Shown: positions 25,901-37,963 of the stretch, piece by piece
How positions within the stretch are numbered: the first letter of the stretch is position 1
How the letters are laid out: every line of letters begins with the position of its first letter
Source of the DNA: Exophiala sp. HKRS030
Taxonomy: Eukaryota > Ascomycota > Eurotiomycetes > Chaetothyriales > Herpotrichiellaceae
Assembly (NCBI GenBank): GCA_023897205.1
Contig: JAHWDD010000003.1
Location: 2,545,665 to 2,609,664 of the forward strand
DNA: 64,000 nt
Direction: 5' to 3'
Made by a program: the position numbers and the translations under genes
Notes under the pieces: model-generated
The model's input: only the letters and a program-made list of their open reading frames with translations
The model's database searches: none
What the model was told of the DNA's origin: nothing

Positions 25901-27249
25901 ATCAATTCCATCACGAGTTGGAGGTTGTTTATTTTGAGAAATTTGCCAAGCGGCAAACCTTGAACCAATCGGGCAACGCCGTGACTCCATCACCCCTGAG
26001 CTTCATCCAACTTGTTGCTTCCAATGCTTGGAACACTAACTCACTATGAAACCAACCAAATTATGCTGGATGTCTAGCCTCTGCTGAATACATACTGAGT
26101 ACAGTAGAAGGTCGCATCGAGCTTTGGCCTCAGGATTGCATCATCCACTGACTTAGTTACGTTTATCCGTGTCATTTCACTTTTGATACCGTCGCATTGC
26201 CTGGTGCCACAGAAGGGACGAAACGCTGTATAAGCGACGTTTGGGTTCCAGAGAGTCATTAAACCAGATGGATCAAAGGCCCGGATACGCCCGTTTTGGT
26301 CTCGATCGTTGCCTCGTTTTCTTGTCCTGTGTTTACTAACTTTGACCGCAATTGTCTAGGACTTTCGGGATTCATACGAGGCGCCGGTTATACAGCCGTG
26401 TGAAGAGCTTCCGCGCTCGTCTAATTATGTTCTCCGTAGTCATGTGTAGCTCCAAAACGGCGTACAAAACAAAGCCAAGTATGGAGTCTGTACCCACGTA
26501 TCCTACTTTGTATTTCGAGTCAATTTGCATCCCTCGGCTCTGGCTGTATTAATTCATTCCAGGCAAAGCCACGGAACAAATCTCTGAGAAGCATCTTTGA
26601 TGATCCAATAGGCCGGCAAGCTTGCCCCGTTGGTCTTTGGGCGCCTCGCAGGGTCCACTCGCGGCCCACTAGCCCATAAAAGGAAATGCTGTCTCGTTGG
26701 TGGCGCACTAATCATGTTAGTGGGCTCTAAATCGTCCTCTGATTGGCCTTGTGCCAGGGTACCTGCATTTACTACCGACAGCCTTAATTTCCAATTCTTG
26801 AGTCGAGCGCCGCCTCCAACTGGGTCTCATCCCCTATCCGCCCCTGTACGTGGAGTCATCCATCTGCGCTTTCTCCAGAGCGCAATTTCATTCCTCTGTT
26901 GGTGGATGGCGCTGCATGGCCAATGTTGCTCTTCAGCCTGTCTACCCGGTCTGGCTGCTGCAATGTGGAATAGGGAGAGCTTGTCACCCGCGACCCACCC
27001 ACCATGCCTCCGCTCAAATCTCCCATGCTCATACAACAGTATAAGGATCTCAAGTTGCCCAAGGCTTTGCATCTTCTTTCTTCATACTCAAGCAAGAACT
27101 TCCAGTATCCTCAAAAAACCAACTTGACTTCGGTCGTCCACTCTTTCGAGTTCAGCTCACCACATTCGTTACTAATACTCACCCCTATTATTCCGACCTT
27201 CCGGTAATTTTCAATAACCACCAAATCCTCCCCCACCAAATCAATCAAG
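22917..27249. other. Long gene-poor stretch
   Basis: About 4.3 kb without a supported gene. The best small frame is 23647-23865 (plus, 72 codons, ATG start), which encodes two hydrophobic segments (about residues 7-20 and 40-62) with a CACGAWW tail; it could be a small membrane protein, but nothing confirms it. The last 200 bases before 27250 are pyrimidine-rich and look like the leader of the wall-protein gene. Confidence 0.5.
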
Positions 27250-27956
27250 ATGCGTGCCTCATTCGCCATTGCTGCCGCCAGCGCTTTCGCTGTTGCTTCC
27301 GCAGGTGTCACCACCGTTACCGACACGGTTGATGTAACTATCACCTCCTGCGCACCGACTGTCTCTAACTGTCCTTACAAGCCAACCGATGCCCCCTGGG
27401 CCGACTGGGCCACCACGACCACCACCACCGTGAAGACGACCACCACCACCAAGCCCGTCACCAGCACCGCCACCTGGGGCGACTGGGTCGGAACCACCAC
27501 CACCGTCAAGACCACCACCACCACCAAGCCCGTGACCAGCACCGGCACCGGCGCTTGGGGTGACTGGGTCGCCACCACCACCACGACCAAGCCTGCGACC
27601 GTCAAGACCACCACCACCGCCGACGTCTGGGGAGACTGGAGCGCCACCACCATCAAGACGACCAACACCACTAAGCCCGTCGTCCCCGTCACCAGCACCG
27701 GTACCTGGGCCGACTGGGTTGGAACCACCACCACCGTCAAGCCAGTTGCACCAGTGTCCTCGTCCTCTGCCGTCTGGGCCTACACCAGGTAAGGAAGGAA
27801 TTTCCATTTTTTGGTCCGTTCGAGGGCTGGTACTGATATGATATGCGTAGCACCACTGGCGTCAAGCCCGCCACCTTCACTGGTGCCGCTAACGCCAACA
27901 CTGGCTCTTTCGCTCTTGCTGGTCTTGCTGCCGCTGCCGTCATGGTTATCGCATAA
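27250..27956 (+). CDS. Thr-rich GPI-anchored cell-wall protein with WxDW repeats
   Basis: Exons 27250-27788 and 27851-27956 around a GTAAGG...GCGTAG intron give 214 residues. A signal peptide (MRASFAIAAASAFAVASAG) and a short Cys-containing head (TSCAPTVSNCPYK) precede a Thr/Lys/Pro-rich body. In the body a W-A/G-D-W motif recurs five times (PWADWATT, TWGDWVGT, AWGDWVAT, VWGDWSAT, TWADWVGT), separated by runs such as TTTTTKPVTST. The C-terminus has a small-residue stretch (GAANANTG) and a hydrophobic tail ending at the stop, the layout of a GPI attachment signal. The Thr runs would be heavily O-mannosylated. It is probably a structural or adhesive wall component; no enzymatic domain is visible. 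Confidence 0.87.
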
Positions 27957-30900
27957 ATGCTTTCACTCTCGAGTGATTCGTTTTGATCAACTAATTCACG
28001 ATTCTCATGGCCCAATTGCAGCATACAGATACCAAGATAAGCGGCATGTTTGGGGATGGCAAGAAATAGACGGAAAGTTGACGTGACTGCGGCCTTGTAA
28101 TTAGAGGTGGGTGTGGGCGCAGCGTCAACCTCGGGGATGTGGAGCAAGTTGAGTTGGAGGAGGAAATATTCTATGCACATTTTTTGGACGCATCAAGGAG
28201 GTGTTGGCTAGACCACTGTAGTCAGCATTGCGTAATACCTGTTTTTTACCGGAAGCCTTTGATGTGTTCATCTCAACGTTCCCAGAGTTTCTTGTTTCTC
28301 TCTGCAGAGTGATTTTGTTTCGATCTCTTTTCGACTGAATTCATAATTGTAGAGTTTTGGGTCACACTCTTTTCTCAATTCTGGTGCTTTTGCTCTCGTG
28401 CTTCTGCGACATTGCATAGGATGGATACCTTGGCCACGAACGGCCAGGTCGAGGTAGCGGTCGAGTGCAAGCAATCGTGGTGGGCATGATCGGACGAGGG
28501 CTGCAGGTTTGAATTGGGCGAACCGTGGCAGTGCGTCTTGGTGGGGAAGGAAATCTCCTCTAGCCTTTGTTAAATTGGCAGTTCCTGTTTAAGCTCAGTG
28601 CCAAGAGTGCCAAGTCACCGTCTGGGGGCCACAAATTCTATCGCACCTTTGATCCTTCGTCACGTCTGTACCATGGCCTGAGGTCTCTGCCACCTCCGTA
28701 CTACTACTGCCACGAAACGACCTGCTGAAACTTTACTTTTGAAACACCCCGTTGTCCGACTCATGTTGTCGAAGAAAATTGAGTCACGGCGGCCTCCAGC
28801 GTCCTTACGTGGCGAGTGCGAGGCCCTCGTGATTTCTTTGGCTGGGCCTGTCGGGCTAACCATTTGCCACGTATTCAAAGGTCTGGCCGCTATGGTATAC
28901 GGTTGGCTGACCTTGGTACTTGCTTGCAATTCCCACATCACATTGAGTTTTGTATATCAAAGCCTCCCATCGACAGCCATGTGGTGCAAGATTATTGACT
29001 TTATCCTGAAGCCATGTTGTTAATGGGCATTGAAACTTGGCTCCTGCACTTTGAGGGATTTTCCGTCGAAAGGCAAGTGCATTCGCGCAATCAGCCATGT
29101 TCAAGGTAGGCAGTGACGATTCTAAGGTTGTCGCGTCGCACGGCGTCGCGTCGCGTCCCTTCATATCGCGTCCTCGTTCAAATTCATTGGGAAGGTAGGA
29201 GCTATGGATGAGCATCTCATCTAAAGTCATGGTCAAAGGAATACGATCGTCTCCAGATCACTTTTGCTCACTTGATCTATCTCCAGGAACCGTAAGTGCA
29301 ACACTCGAAGACCGCTGACCTGACATCTTGATGATTGTCTTCCTTCCCACCCGAAATCTCCTGCGTCGGATCAGTTATCTGCAGTCATTTCATTTTGCGG
29401 TGAACCTGTCGGCTACCGAGCATGCTAACTACAGTCTACAACGGATCCCCGCTATAGCATCCCACACCAATATCAACGGCAACATTCGCCCGCTTTGGAC
29501 TCTCTTCACGATCCCTACCCAAGGTGAAAACCCGTGGATCGATCAGACCGTCTCACGATTTACTACTTCGGGTATAAATGGATGAGCCAACACATGTCGC
29601 GATCTTTAGCATCTTGGCCCTGTGGTCCCTTGCACCTGCGTTTTATGTACATATGTTCTCGCATACAGAGTCCGAAGTACTACTGTATAATAAGAAATGG
29701 GGTGGTATCTTGCCGTTGAGCTCAGCAGACTGCGATCTGGGGTAGGTATCTAGAACTAGTGTTTGACACTAACCGTGGTCATACACTGCACAAACCGCAG
29801 AGATCTGCCTGGGTATTTATTGGAAATCACCCTGGTCTTCCATCTGCCAACAGAAATAACTTCATAGTCTATTGACATCAACTCCATGACAACCACAAGA
29901 CTTTTGTTCTGCATCTAACACAGATGTCTATCACATCAGAGTAGATGTCTAGAACTCGAAGATTCTGCACTGCTTGCTATCTATATTTATTGCAATAAGG
30001 GCTAGTGTTGAAGCGAAGTCGGTCGGTCTCATAGTCTGGTCGAGCCACCCAAAAAGGAAGTCATCCCAAGAGCTCTTGGCAGAAGGACTCACCGACCTTC
30101 CATTCAGGACCGCGCCTATCTTCGTCAACCTGGTATACCATACCACCCCACTACTTACAATAGGCACTGCCTCAGTCCGTCGCCATGGACCCCAAATTTG
30201 TACGAGGCCAAGTTTTGAGGGTCTAACATCACTCGTCAGGGCCATAATTTGAGGCAAAGTGGGCAAAGCACTGCCAACGTTATGTGCTTATTTTCTTTTC
30301 GGCTTACCGTCAGCCTCTTCCCTGTCGATCCCGGCCTTATCTGCCTTTCTAAAGTGCAAATCAAAATCCACACTGCCGCAAATAATCGCCAAAACCTAAG
30401 CCCAGCAGCACTGAGCCAGATTCAATGCGACTTTCTGATCATATAGAATTGAAAATATCTCGATGGATCGGGGCGCGGTTGATCGACTAGAAGTCCTGGT
30501 TTATCACCTAGGACGATAGATTTCCTCCTTGACTCCTGCCCACTTTCCATCCTCGGTCCAGCGCCTGCGGCGACTTGGCTGGAATACGTAGGCGATCCAT
30601 CAATCTATACTTCTACCGACCTTACCAAAAGATCAACGGTTCAACACAGACCAACTCCGAGCTAAGTTTCTGGCCCCTACAATCGCCTGTACTATTTTGT
30701 ACCGTCTTATCAACTCTCCTAATCTTACCCTCTTGGGGCTTTGAATCGCCGCTGACCATGCACTCCGACGGTCTCATGCAAACTTAGCCATGTGACGTTC
30801 ATGTTCGTGGCCCGTCAATATGCAACCCCAACGCTTAACCAGGTAGGGGTAACCGGCAGCATTCACTACTTATTGAAATGTGTGCGTATATTCCTGTCAG

Positions 30901-31169
30901 CCTCTTGTCTATATTCCCTTCCTGTGAGGGAGACTCGTGGAGCGTCTCCTGCTGACTGCCTCTACTTGCATCAAACCGTATCAATCCACCTCGTCCCGTT
31001 TCTCAACCTTCATCAGGAGTTGCAGTCATTTTCGATTGACTACATCAAACCTCGTCTCGCGTTTAGGAGATGTCAGCATGACATAAATGCCGTCGAATGC
31101 TTCAGCGCTTGGACAACTCTGGGGATACGAGCTCTGACGTCTTGCATGCTACTGCTCAATACAGCCGAC
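27957..31169. other. Gene-poor stretch
   Basis: About 3.2 kb without a supported gene. Frames are short and broken on both strands. No repeat family or RNA gene was recognised. Confidence 0.5.
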
Positions 31170-31936
31170 ATGTTCGATCCTGATCGTTCCAAGCTTCGAC
31201 ACTCACGCTCCAGCCTACAATTCCTACCTCCAGATTTCTACCCGTCTCATCAATCACAAAGGCAAGCAAACCCGTGGGACAATGTCCCCATTGCCTATCG
31301 CCCGGTCGAAAGGGAGAATGCACGTGCTGTTGCAGGTTTCTATCCTCAATATCATATCCCAGCCAACCTGCCCGGACCACCTCCACGACCAAGGACGGTT
31401 TCACCACGAGCCCCTTCTTTGGCATTGCATCGATCGACGACTCCGATCCTAAGCCACCCGAACCCAAAAACATATCATCGTCGATCGGCTTTGGATACTC
31501 GAAATTCATGGCCCGCAACGGAGAGCATCAGCGCTTTGGATTTGGCGAAGCTCAGGAGTGTAGAAATCGCTACAGCTCTTCCACCAGATCATCTAGATCC
31601 GCCACCACCGTACTCCTTCTACCCCCAGCGCCTAGTTGTCCCCCTCCTCCGCCACCTTCCCAAATTCCGTCGAAATCCTCATTTACTGAACGTTCCTCTA
31701 CCGTTCCAACATTTCAACCACATCGAATTCTTCAGTACAATCCCTCGGATTACCGGGCATTAAGTAGTTACAATATTCCTACGATTGGCCAGCCGCAACC
31801 TCCAACACCTATATCACCCATCAACAGCTTGAATGCCGAATACCTAGCACTGAGACGCAAAAGGCGCGATCAGCAGAGACAGAGTATGTACACTGATAGC
31901 AGCGTTGCCCGCATGACACGCGATGGAGGTCAGTGA
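31170..31936 (+). CDS. Unknown Pro-rich protein with a PPxY motif; probable frameshift
   Basis: The ATG at 31170 starts MFDPDRSKLRHSRSSLQFLP and continues through a Pro/Arg/Ser-rich disordered region to SALDLAKLRSVEI and DPPPPYSFYP, a PPxY motif of the kind bound by WW domains of Nedd4/Rsp5-type ubiquitin ligases. At the C5 run 31622-31626 the frame must change as if one C were missing; the next frame reads PAPSCPPPPPPSQIPSK and ends with a helical stretch (LNAEYLALRRKRRDQQRQS) at 31936. The total is about 255 residues. No enzymatic domain is visible. It might be an arrestin-like adaptor partner or just a disordered protein; I cannot tell. Confidence 0.5.
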
Positions 31937-32417
31937 ACGTGGGAAGTTACGCGTGAGGCCATCATGGTCTGGACTTCTACCATAGTCTTCGCATTGGCTG
32001 TACAACAAGCCTCTATTTGTCAAGATGACGTTGGCTTGTGCATGCTGCCACATGATTATCCCAGCCTCCTTCCCAGCTTCGTGGTACCACTGGGATACAA
32101 TATGTGCACAGACCAACTCGGGTCTAGGCCTGTGGCCCGGATCTTTCCACATGGACAAGGACCACCATTGGGTCATTGAAGACGGAAAAGCTATGAAGTG
32201 TGATCAGTCCTTGTTCACCCCTTGTCAGCACGAGCCTTGCTCTTTTACCTCCATATAACGTGGTTCTTGACCTCATTGAAACCAGCTCCAAACTTCAATT
32301 TTTCGCTCCCTGTTCAAGCCCTGTAAGCTTTCCTTGAGACATTCTTTCCCCTTGCTAAGCATCCACTCCTTCGACAACACAGGCAAGACTTTTCCTCTTC
32401 GTCATTCACCTTGAACC
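31937..32417. other. Intergenic
   Basis: About 480 bases between two plus-strand genes. The last 150 bases are pyrimidine-rich, as in a leader just before the ATG at 32418. Nothing else seen. Confidence 0.45.
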
Positions 32418-33098
32418 ATGGCACCTATTACGCTGGACACGACCCAGTCATCAAATGGGACAAATTCTAGCCCGTCACATTTTCTCTGGTTACAGGACGT
32501 TCCACCAGAGATGATGATCGTTGCAGTCGTAGCAATCTCGGTCGTCTCAGCTCTTATATTTGCGGGCATTGGCTATCTGATAATTCGGACCTGCCGACGA
32601 ACTCGTCGACCAGAAGATTTGGAATTTCAGATAGAGCCCATTGGTCAAATGAAGGAACGGAGAGAAAGCGGCTGGTTACGGAAGAACAGTGAAGCTCTCT
32701 GGTCTGTCTATATTGGAGAAGACGACCTCAAATCCACATTCGCGAAGCCTTCAAGTTCCAGAATGTTCTCAATTGGGTCGGTTTCGACGTTGGATAATGG
32801 GAGATGTCCACTTGACCGACGACCATCACCATTGCCACGAGTTCCGTTCATTCGGACAGACACAGCTACGTCGAAAGACGCATTGCTCGGATCAGATAGG
32901 GAGGATTCGAGTCTTGATCAAGGTTTCTGCAGACCAGCTTGGTGGGATCGAGAACTCGACAATTTTCCGACGGAGGATGAAGTTCCACGACCGCGTGCGG
33001 CATCTCAGCCACAACCATATACGGACAAGACTTCTTTCGATGACTTGAAAGCTCGCAAGCAGAGCTTGCCAGTGTGGCAACTATTTGCGGGAAAATGA
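32418..33098 (+). CDS. Single-pass membrane protein, unknown function
   Basis: An uninterrupted 226-codon frame starts in a strong context (ACCATGG). A short Ser/Thr/Asn-rich N-terminus with NxT and NxS sites precedes one hydrophobic helix (about residues 32-57, MMIVAVVAISVVSALIFAGI). A basic RTCRRTRR stop-transfer stretch follows, then a roughly 165-residue polar tail. By the positive-inside rule the tail is cytoplasmic. The tail has an SGWLRKNSEALWSVYIGED segment and Ser/Arg-rich phosphorylation-like sites. I recognise no family; the layout resembles small fungal type III membrane or sensor-like proteins. No frame break. Confidence 0.72.
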   Translation: MAPITLDTTQSSNGTNSSPSHFLWLQDVPPEMMIVAVVAISVVSALIFAGIGYLIIRTCRRTRRPEDLEFQIEPIGQMKERRESGWLRKNSEALWSVYIGEDDLKSTFAKPSSSRMFSIGSVSTLDNGRCPLDRRPSPLPRVPFIRTDTATSKDALLGSDREDSSLDQGFCRPAWWDRELDNFPTEDEVPRPRAASQPQPYTDKTSFDDLKARKQSLPVWQLFAGK

Positions 33099-34388
33099 CA
33101 GAAGAGATTCAAGGCTCTGCGGGGAATGTATGATTTAAGTACGGAAATGGTTCATGTCAACAACAAGGAATGAAAAGGAAACAGCAGCGAACATGACGAT
33201 GACGACAATGATGTTGATGACGATCACGAAGGAAGATACGCTCGCTATAGTTCGGCCATGTTCGTCATGGTCTTTTGTATTGATAAGATCAAAGTTGATA
33301 GACGGATGTTTTGGTCTTTCGAATTCATTCAATGCGTCGTGCTCTTGGCACACAAAAGTAAACAGATTGAAAAGTGCTCAGAGGCTAGTAGTTCGCCCGA
33401 ACCGTGGCGGGCTGAGCAGCCACCGTGCCCCATGACCGTGCCCTTCCCTTTCCTCGCGCCGCGGAATTCGCAGACTCAAGTCCTTGCCAGCCTCCAAGTT
33501 TTGGCTTATCTATTTGGTCTCGAAAGGCAACACTGCAATCAGAAGGGGCTTGCTGAGTTGGCCACTTCTCCTCCGGTACACGGAAGGGCAATCTTCATCT
33601 GAGGCTGGGGCCTGGATCTTGGGATCCAGAAAGCCTAGCCTGGGCAGAAACCCAGGAATTATGCGGGAAACACGTCAAGTCTGGTAGGTGTATTCCTTCA
33701 CTGAGATTGTGGCGAGTCGTCGAAGTCGGGGCGTCCTCACTCACAATCGACATTTCTGAGTGGTGAAACGTCTACCGAGCATTGCGCTGAGCCCCATCCG
33801 AATCTTTTGCCTTGCAGGTATACTGAAGGAAGGATAGCGATCAAGAAAGCCTGCACCAGCCCAGCGCAGTATCTTGCGCTTATGAATTGCCACGGGGATG
33901 AGATGCAGACTCAAGAGTCCCCTTTGTCTTAGCAGGAGCCAACATTTGGATTTCTGAGAGCTTAATCCTGAACCACTCTGATGCATGTGAGTTTCCGAAT
34001 TTCTCACAATAATGCACGAAGCGTGTCTGCCATCATGGTTGAACACGTGTGTGCACATGGCCGGCCCTTCCAGCACGGACTCGAACGCATGTCAGCAAAC
34101 TCTATCCGCGTGCACCTCGACAGGTGGCAGGGAACGTTGTGCCAGATCGAGATCACAAAAGTCCTTCTGGGAGCGTCGCCAGCAGTCTGAGTACCTCCTA
34201 GAGTAATTTCTCATTCTCAGGTTGCTGGAAAAGCTCACCTCGCCTTGACAGATCGGGAGTAGTCTTTGAACATGACCACCGATCCAACGGTCAATTTGTG
34301 ATCCGGGACCAAACGCTGACACAGGGTCACTCACACATTCGGCGGCTGGGATCGGACACCGTCGAACCCAAGTACAAGAGCATGGATA
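33099..34388. other. Intergenic with a GA-rich microrepeat
   Basis: About 1.3 kb. Near 33193-33230 there is a degenerate GAC/GAT trinucleotide stretch. No supported gene; the far end may hold the missing upstream part of the decayed gene that follows. Confidence 0.45.
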
Positions 34389-35349
34389 ATGGCGAAGGCG
34401 TCTTACAGGCTGGTCGCTATGGCACTTCTAGAAGATGCTTTGGGTGACCGAGCTGCATATCAACTTCATCGGACGCAAGTCAGCAGACTGACTCATATGA
34501 GGAGTGTTGAGAAGGGTGATCCGTTCCATGAGATTGTTCGACAGTACTGCTGCCCCTAGACCTCACCTTCCCATCGCTGACTTCTACAAGACTACAAGAC
34601 TCGAGACATTGAACTGCCCGCAGAACTTTATGAAATACCACCAAGGCAGAAATAAGGAGTACCAACTGAATCGAGCTGAAAACATTGCTTCGGAATTCCC
34701 TTCCGGTTTCCGCCGTCTGGTAGATGCCAAGCTACTGACAGTGCAAACGATCCAACTGATCCAGCGCATCTCGACGCGGAAATGATGGGGCGTCTGGCCA
34801 TCATCTTACAATACGAAAGACACGATTCAATGTGAGGACCCATGGACCACGACTCCCTACAGCGACTTTCGGGAGGCTTGTCCTGCGCTTAACCTACCGG
34901 AGGCTTCTGATGGGCCTCCTTTGGAAAAGCTCATCTGTTTAGCGTTGATTTGATACTGCTTAAACAGGGCTGTCCAGGACAGACACCGGGCGTGTATCTA
35001 TCACACGCTGAGCATCGAGCTATTGAAGACTCTGCCCAATATCACCCCATCATCTAGCACAAATGAGCGTCAGGCTCTACTGTGGGTTTACACGATAGCT
35101 ATCGACTTTTGGACTTGGTCCACAGACCGACCTAGTGACGAGGCGATCATTTTGATGCATCAGATGGGAGTCAAATTCCCCGGAACTCATGACTGGTCAG
35201 CTACCGAAATCGACAATTTTAGCCAGCACTTTCTTTTGACCGAGAATACATCAAGGGTAATAAAGAATCACTGCATGCTCCGGTCCACGCCTGGCTTTGC
35301 CCAAGATTATGTCCAGGTCAGCCCAGTAGCAACACGCGGACTCTGCTAA
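34389..35349 (+). pseudogene. Decayed gene, unknown family
   Basis: Protein-like segments follow one another on one strand but in changing frames with internal stops. Segment 1 (34389-34559) starts MAKASYRLVAMALLEDALGD and ends at TAG. Segment 2 (about 34560-34785) contains ADFYKTTRLETLNCPQNF. A piece in another frame, DAEMMGRLAIILQYER, follows. Segment 3 (about 34830-35349) contains PYSDFREACPALNLPEA, an in-frame TGA at 34951-34953, then RACIYHTLSIELLKTL and ERQALLWVYTIAIDFWTW. The even spread of protein-like sequence across at least four lesions argues for a decayed gene rather than one missed intron. I do not recognise the family and cannot see its true start. Confidence 0.5.
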
Positions 35350-36003
35350 GGCCTTCGATAATAAGACTGGCAGGTATTGTTGAGATCTACTGAAAACCAA
35401 TGTCCTGATGAACACAAATTAAGATTGTACAGAAGCATTGATTGATGAGGATTGGTCTGTGTTGAGCTTTGATACGTGTGTAGCGCGTCCACTATTCAGG
35501 CTCTCATTGTGGCTGTGGTGCGGAGGGAGTTCATGTTGCGGGAACAGGTTCCAAGGTTGTGTGTTGAGTATTTAGGAAATACCCAAATCAATCCAACTGA
35601 GGAGTAAGTGCAGAGATACTCCCCATTCCGTGTATAAACGCCGCCTCGGCCTTCCTTAGTGGGTATTGATAAGTCGTGTTAGGTATAACTACTCCCCTTT
35701 GCCAGGCCAATTTTCTTAAAGAGATACTACGATCATGTTCAACCTGCACATAGCTTACTGACCTTAAACATTAATTAGTCTGCGCAATGGGTTTTAGTAG
35801 ACACCATAATGTAAATTTTACGAAATGCTGCAATGCGGAACTCGTTCTCATCGAATTTAAGCCTCGGACCCTGAGGTTACTTTAAGGTTTGCCGAGGTCG
35901 TTACTGCTAGGATATTACCATTCAGCATCGCTGCATCACATTTGGAAGCTCAACCTCGCCAGGAACTTCAAGTCTACGGCCATACATCTGCAAGCGTCCA
36001 AAA
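35350..36003. other. Intergenic
   Basis: About 650 AT-rich bases between the decayed gene and the dehydrogenase gene. Presumed promoter of the latter; no named motif seen. Confidence 0.45.
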
Positions 36004-37120
36004 ATGTCCAAAGCATCCGATGTATATGCGCAGAAGGCGCTGAATAGGATAGATATCCTGAAGTCTCATCTGTCCGGCGTGCAAGCGCCGGCAGGTAGAC
36101 TGACCAAGTTGTCTCGGTCTCTTCGAGGCAAAAAGGCCATTGTGACAGGAGCAGCTTCTGGAATGGGAAGACAGACTGCAAGAGTGCTTGCCGATGAAGG
36201 AGTGCAAGTTGCAGTGCTGGATTTGGACGCCGAAACCGTCAAAGCCGTCGTTGATGAGATCAATGCCATCCATTCAGGACGGGCAGCTGGCTGGGTTTGC
36301 GACGTGACAGACCGCAGCAGGATCAAGCATGTCTGCAAAGATGTCATTGCGAAGTTTGGAGGCCTTGACGTTCGTGCTACAATCCCTAATTACTGAACTT
36401 GTCTGACAAAGACTCTGCTTGAAGATACTTGTGAATAATGCCGGCATCTCCGTTGGCGGGGGTGCATTTGACGACGACAGCTCGTTCGAAAGTCGCTGGG
36501 ACAAGACGATTGACATCAACCTTACGGCACCTGCAATTTTCATTCGATCTTGTGTTCCAGCCTTGCTGAGAAGCGAATCCGCCCGGATCATCAATATTGC
36601 AAGTACTGAACATTTCGTGACGGGCCCAGCAAACGCTGCATATAGTGCGACAAAGTCTGCTGTGACTGGACTGACTCGATCCTTTGCTGTTGAGCTCGGC
36701 AAATACCAGAATATTACGGTGGGCTTTTGCTGATGTTGATCTATCCCACTTGAGAGATGGACCACTGACCTGCTTTATGCCTCACAGGTCAACGCAATAT
36801 GTCCAGGGCCTATTATCGTGGGTAACGATCCGTTGTATTTGTGATGATATCACTGACGAAATGTTCCCCACAGACTGGTATGACGGCACGTATCTCACCT
36901 GAAGCTAAAGAGTCATACGCCAAGCGGAGAGTGCCGATGCGACGGTATGGGGATGCAGAAGAGGTTGCACAAAGTGAGTACAATTCTTGGATTTCTTAGT
37001 GTTCATCCGCTAATCTTAAATCAACTTATAGTTATTGTTAATATCTGCCTTCCTGCCTCGTCCTATCTCCACGGCACAACAATACCAGTAGATGGTGGTA
37101 TGACTATCCGACACACATGA
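36004..37120 (+). CDS. Short-chain dehydrogenase/reductase (classical SDR)
   Basis: Five exons: 36004-36369, 36425-36718, 36788-36817, 36874-36973 and 37032-37120, all with GT-AG introns and matched phases. Exon 3 is only 30 bases. The product is about 292 residues, slightly long for a classical SDR because of a roughly 40-residue N-terminal extension. The cofactor motif TGAASGMGRQ, the NNAG motif, the catalytic YSATK (Tyr and Lys) and an ICPGP motif are all present, and DLDAE after the second strand suggests NAD preference. It should oxidise or reduce an alcohol/ketone pair with NAD(P); the substrate is unknown. No frame break. The end PVDGGMTIRHT is typical of the family. Confidence 0.88.
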
Positions 37121-37963
37121 TAGATTCAAATGCAGAGGTTGAAAAGCACTGGATTTCGAGCTCACGACAAGCTCAAAAACTATAAAGCCCTCTTCCCATA
37201 AGGATACACCACAAGGGCACTAAGATATCATCCAACACTTGTGCTAATGTCAACATGGACCATACCAGAGCCAACATTGTAGATCGTGCCTCCATACAGC
37301 CTGTTCTGATTCTTAATTACTCACCCGACTCACCCTGACTCGCGTGCAGTCAGGGTGAGCATAAGGCAGCGTCACCTCATCCCGAAGCGGAGTGCGGGGG
37401 AAAAGCAGCGAGTGTAACTTGAAACCCGAAGCAGGTGCGACCGTGACCCGCGAGTCATCTGCAGCGTTGGTCCATATCAACATGAATCATGTGGACGGCA
37501 GGAACCACGTGATTCTTGGCATTGACGTCCGACTTCAACTCCCTTCTCCATTAAGGTCCTCAAACTCAGATGGCATTTTCATTCATCGATGAGGACCCTA
37601 CTGATTGTGAAAACGTCAGCCGGGACCAATAGAGAGTCGAATGGAGAAGCACTTGATCGTAAAATACTGGTCGTATCTTGCTTTCTTTCATTCTGAACCC
37701 GATCGTGTGGGCCGGTCTTTGACTGATTCATGCTGTCCTCAATTCGTTCATATGAGATCAAGCCAATGAGTGAAGCACCTTGATATGCTGTCAGGATTTC
37801 CATGATTCCTCTTCTTGCCATCTCGGTAATCTCTTCAGGTCTGTCATCGTACCGCGTGAATTTCTTTTCCTCCATTATCTCTCCGTCGAATTGCCTTCTA
37901 TCATCGTGAACCTGCCGGTGCATATTGACCATCGTCGGAAGTACAGCTGACATCGCTGCTATC
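37121..37963. other. Intergenic
   Basis: About 840 bases between two plus-strand genes. A minus-strand open frame (37579-37974) overlaps the next gene's start and has no family features. Presumed promoter of the DUF6604 gene. Confidence 0.45.

Noticed and set aside
27259..27807. Long minus-strand Gly/Asp-rich frames opposite the wall-protein gene
   Set aside because: They are the complement of Thr (ACC) codon runs; the plus-strand protein has signal peptide, repeats and GPI tail.
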